Part shown: positions 4,354 to 7,074 of the stretch, piece after piece
Numbering within the stretch: the first letter of the stretch is position 1
Layout: each line of letters starts with the position of its first letter
Assembly: GCA_040374085.1 (NCBI GenBank)
Contig: JBEIVB010000117.1
Coordinates: forward strand, 1 to 7,074
Reading direction: 5' to 3'
From: JBEIVB01 sp040374085
Lineage (GTDB): Bacteria; Bacteroidota; Bacteroidia; UBA4408
DNA: 7,074 nt
The notes under the pieces: model-generated
Databases searched by the model: none
Told to the model about the DNA's origin: nothing
What the model saw: the letters and a program-made list of their open reading frames with translations, nothing else
Program-made: the position numbers and the translations under genes

Positions 4354-7074
4354 TCATTGAAGAAGAACCAGTTTCTCATATTTCTCGGCGGCACTGCCGT
4401 CTCCGGCCAAAACCCTTAAACGATATACGTAAACCCCTCGGCCAATGCGATCGCCAAAATCATCCAACCCATCCCACTCCAACTTATCGGATCGGTACCC
4501 CTCACACTGCAAGGTAGTTTCAAGAGTCTTCACCAATTTGCCGGAAACGGAGAAAACCTGCACCTGCACCTGCAAGGTCTCGCAAGGCTTGTTGTGTTCA
4601 AAAAAGAAGCGGGTGTTGGTGGTAAAAGGATTGGGGTAATTGAATACATGCTCCAATGCCAGTTTGGCCGACTTGGAAACCACAAAATCGATCTTGCTTT
4701 GACTTGAGTTGTTGTAAACATCCCAAACCTTAAACGAGAGTTCATGAGGCCCCTCCGAAAGATTACTGAAGCCATAGCGCACCAATCCGCTTTGATAACT
4801 GTTGAGATCGGACTGATAGTAATCGTTCAATAAAATAGACTGCTCACTTTTATTGTCGAGTACGGCCATAATGTCGTGTCCAATGCCCGTTCCAAGGGTG
4901 TTAATTCCGCTGTCATCCCTTATCCGTGCAACAAGTTTCGGGTTCTCATCGGTAATGCTTCCGGTCAGAAACTTCTCATCGTTCATAAACAAACGTACTT
5001 CCGGGCCCTGATTATCCTTGGGAGCATCTAAGTTGACACCCCCAATAATAAACTGTTCATAATACCCATTCGCATCCACATTCCCATTGTCTGCGTAATA
5101 GGATATTCTACCTGTTCCATAGGCAAAAGAGATGTCTTTGGGAACAATAAAGGAGAAAGAAAACTCCCCGTTTGAAACACTTGCTTTTCCCTTATATACA
5201 ATATTCTTGCGAATACGAAAAGGTATTACGGGACTGCGATCGTTTCCGGTACTGTCGTTGGCAAGCGTTTTCACTATCATCTGCTTGTCGTAAACCGATG
5301 GAAATACGACACCATTAAAATTAGACAAACGTTGACCGGAATCGTTGGCCACAAACCCCTTAACTTCAACCTTGGATAGAGCCTTAACCGTATCGCCGGA
5401 AAGCGAGGTTGGCACAACTTTCACGGAAGTGGTAACCACGTTGTAACGCGGATAATTCAATTCCATGGCGGGATCTCCAAGCAAGCTGAAGTTTCGATGG
5501 TTGGAGCTACCGGGATTGGCACTGAGGTTTTTCGCCATGCGGGCTACATCACCCAAACGATAATAACCCCCATTAACGGTGTCTGAAGTAAACACCCTTC
5601 GGTAGAAATTCATGTTCAGCGTCTTGTTGGGGGAGGAATATACCAAACGAGTAGTGGTTAACAACCCAATGCCTCCTCCCTTGGGTTGGAGCAATACGTC
5701 TTCTCCTGCAGAGGTTAACAAGGGGTCATCAAAGCGACTGAACTCACAGGTAGCGGTTACGAAAAACGGATAGCGTCCGGGGTTTTTCCAACTCTTAATG
5801 TCGCTCACCTCCAGTATGCGCTCCAAGGCCCAGCCCGTTTCTCCTCCGTGTCCGGTATAATTGAGGAGCAAAGCACCCCGCTCAACTCGTGCAGTTATGG
5901 CTTTGTTTACCTCAGGATAACGCTGGCCTCCTGCATTGGTTACTTGTTTGTATGCATCCAAATAAATCTTGTCAATATTGTAATCGTGATAGGTGGTATC
6001 CACATAAGTCGCCACATCATCTGCATCGCGCATGTGAATGCCTCCATCCTGGTCATCGGCTACAAAACAAAGCATGTTTTTCCAATCGCCATTTTCGTTC
6101 GTTGCCGCTTCGCTGCAGACATTCACGTCGCTGCTGAGCAGCACAGGTCGCCGCGTTTCGTAATCGATGATTTTGTCCACCACATTTGCCGCTTCTTCTC
6201 GTGACTTAACAACCAAGCGGCCGATCCCTACATCCATCAAATCCTCGTTCGATTCACCCTCGGTGCTGTCCATAAATCCAAAAAAGTCGTCTGACACAAA
6301 ACTGGTGGTAAGGGCAAGAGACAACTTAGATTGATAACATGCGATAAAGTTGGTGTTGGTAGATACGTCGCGCACCCGATTGTTGTAAGAGGCATCGCCC
6401 ATCAAGAGTAGATAACGAGGCCGATCCTTGGGTTGAGCAGCGCGCCAGTATAGCATTTTAACATACTGACGAATGGCGGCTAAATCCTGAGCGCCAGAGG
6501 AGAATTCATTATAAATTTGTTGTGGGGTAACCATCGCCACACGCATACCATCTTGATCTTCATGCAACTTTTTCAGGCGCTGCGCTTGGTCCCAAAACAT
6601 GGGATGCACCACCATAACCAGATCTGCCGGTGGGGTAGCGTGCAAGTTTTGATTGATCACAGATCCAAAAAGCACCGGCTCCTGAACCGCACTACTAAAC
6701 GGATCAAACGCCATGTATTCGCGAAGTTGATCGGCTGAGGCAGAAAATTGAAGAGATGAAGAACCTGTTTGGACCACGCTCATCTCCAAGGGTGCAGTGG
6801 GAATGGTAACATCCCACACCCGCGTCTGAGGGCCCGTTCCGGAAAGAGAAAACTGAGCCACGTTGCCAGAACCAACAGTGCGGGTATCGCGAAAAACAAG
6901 TTGATTGCCAAAAAGACGAAGCGACCGACGGGCATGAACCTCCAAAAAATCGAGGTAACCCAAAGCAGCCGAATAAGCCGGATTCTTTTGAAACTCAACG
7001 GCAACATTCAAATTGGAGCCGCTGGGCTGAAAAGTAAAGCAGGTGGAATCGGGCCATCCGTATTCGGCGTAATA
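4354..7074 (-). CDS. porU: Type IX secretion system sortase PorU, gingipain-like (5' end beyond the window)
   Basis: PorU is the surface-exposed T9SS sortase. It cleaves the C-terminal signal from secreted cargo and joins the cargo to lipopolysaccharide. The frame is open for 906 residues from 7074 to the TGA at 4356-4354; a TTG at 7011 is not the start, because the frame continues to the edge and encodes YYAEYGWPDST, which fits PorU. About 200-400 N-terminal residues are missing, judging by known PorU lengths. The peptidase C25 (gingipain-fold) domain is clear: RYLLLMGDASYNNR, the catalytic His in NYTGHGGETGWALERI (codon 5848-5850) and the catalytic Cys in FVTATCEFSRFDDP (codon 5746-5748). 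Beta-rich modules follow, including GTGIGHDIMAVLDN. The protein ends in a T9SS C-terminal-signal-like domain: NYPNPF, VFSVSGKLVKTLE and RGVYVYRLRV, ending KLVLLQ. PorU in P. gingivalis also carries such a domain and keeps it. It is followed by porV on the same strand. Confidence 0.95.
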   Translation of the reverse strand, partial: YYAEYGWPDSTCFTFQPSGSNLNVAVEFQKNPAYSAALGYLDFLEVHARRSLRLFGNQLVFRDTRTVGSGNVAQFSLSGTGPQTRVWDVTIPTAPLEMSVVQTGSSSLQFSASADQLREYMAFDPFSSAVQEPVLFGSVINQNLHATPPADLVMVVHPMFWDQAQRLKKLHEDQDGMRVAMVTPQQIYNEFSSGAQDLAAIRQYVKMLYWRAAQPKDRPRYLLLMGDASYNNRVRDVSTNTNFIACYQSKLSLALTTSFVSDDFFGFMDSTEGESNEDLMDVGIGRLVVKSREEAANVVDKIIDYETRRPVLLSSDVNVCSEAATNENGDWKNMLCFVADDQDGGIHMRDADDVATYVDTTYHDYNIDKIYLDAYKQVTNAGGQRYPEVNKAITARVERGALLLNYTGHGGETGWALERILEVSDIKSWKNPGRYPFFVTATCEFSRFDDPLLTSAGEDVLLQPKGGGIGLLTTTRLVYSSPNKTLNMNFYRRVFTSDTVNGGYYRLGDVARMAKNLSANPGSSNHRNFSLLGDPAMELNYPRYNVVTTSVKVVPTSLSGDTVKALSKVEVKGFVANDSGQRLSNFNGVVFPSVYDKQMIVKTLANDSTGNDRSPVIPFRIRKNIVYKGKASVSNGEFSFSFIVPKDISFAYGTGRISYYADNGNVDANGYYEQFIIGGVNLDAPKDNQGPEVRLFMNDEKFLTGSITDENPKLVARIRDDSGINTLGTGIGHDIMAVLDNKSEQSILLNDYYQSDLNSYQSGLVRYGFSNLSEGPHELSFKVWDVYNNSSQSKIDFVVSKSAKLALEHVFNYPNPFTTNTRFFFEHNKPCETLQVQVQVFSVSGKLVKTLETTLQCEGYRSDKLEWDGLDDFGDRIGRGVYVYRLRVLAGDGSAAEKYEKLVLLQ
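4556..4573 (-). repeat. Three tandem 6-bp units (GCAGGT) in the porU C-terminal domain
   Basis: The plus strand shows ACCTGC three times without a mismatch. On the coding strand this gives alternating Gln-Val pairs (QVQVQV), a beta strand just before FSVSGKLVKT. The unit is a multiple of three, so a copy-number change would lengthen or shorten this strand by two residues without shifting the frame. It may simply reflect the alternating pattern of a beta strand built from two favoured codons. Confidence 0.5.

Noticed and set aside
5848..6204. Plus-strand open frame of 118 codons with hydrophobic stretches opposite porU
   Set aside because: It lies opposite the catalytic region of PorU, which is strongly constrained; the hydrophobicity follows from the complement of that sequence and no start signal supports it.
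7009..7011. TTG as the start of porU
   Set aside because: The frame stays open to the window edge and the upstream residues fit PorU, so the real start is outside the window.

Overview
This is a gene-dense chromosomal segment of a Bacteroidota bacterium. The main reason is a porU–porV pair, the sortase and shuttle of the type IX secretion system (T9SS), which is essentially restricted to this phylum. A TPR–PD40–OmpA-like protein of a type common in the phylum, and candidate -7 boxes of the Bacteroidota TAnnTTTG type, agree with this. I cannot place it below phylum. Base composition looks roughly balanced, so it is not one of the very AT-rich flavobacteria.

Layout: 1-735 (minus) is the N-terminal half of tilS, cut by the left edge. 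735-2621 (plus) is a divergent gene for an exported TPR / PD40 beta-propeller / OmpA-like protein, which resembles the T9SS accessory protein PorE without its carboxypeptidase-regulatory-like domain. The block 7074 to 2609 (minus) is a presumptive operon, in transcription order porU (5' end beyond the right edge), porV and ispF. There is no gene-free stretch over 300 bp. The longest is the 48 bp between porU and porV. The tilS and PorE-like starts meet head to head and share one base. The PorE-like gene and ispF overlap tail to tail by 13 bp. porV and ispF share one base in TAATG.

Functionally, PorV is the outer-membrane barrel that receives T9SS cargo from the translocon and carries it to PorU. 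PorU is the gingipain-fold transpeptidase that removes the C-terminal signal and attaches cargo to lipopolysaccharide. PorU's catalytic His and Cys and its own C-terminal domain are all visible. The PorE-like protein could be an envelope anchor for the same machinery, but this is inference from architecture and position. ispF (isoprenoid precursor synthesis) and tilS (tRNA-Ile lysidine modification) are housekeeping genes.

Most of the window is ordinary core genome. The least explained part is the 735-2621 protein: its OmpA-like domain has lost the usual peptidoglycan-contacting Asp and carries a long helical insertion, and its gene has an A9 tract where a slip in either direction would truncate the protein after the TPR region. 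No RNA gene, mobile element or CRISPR array was seen.
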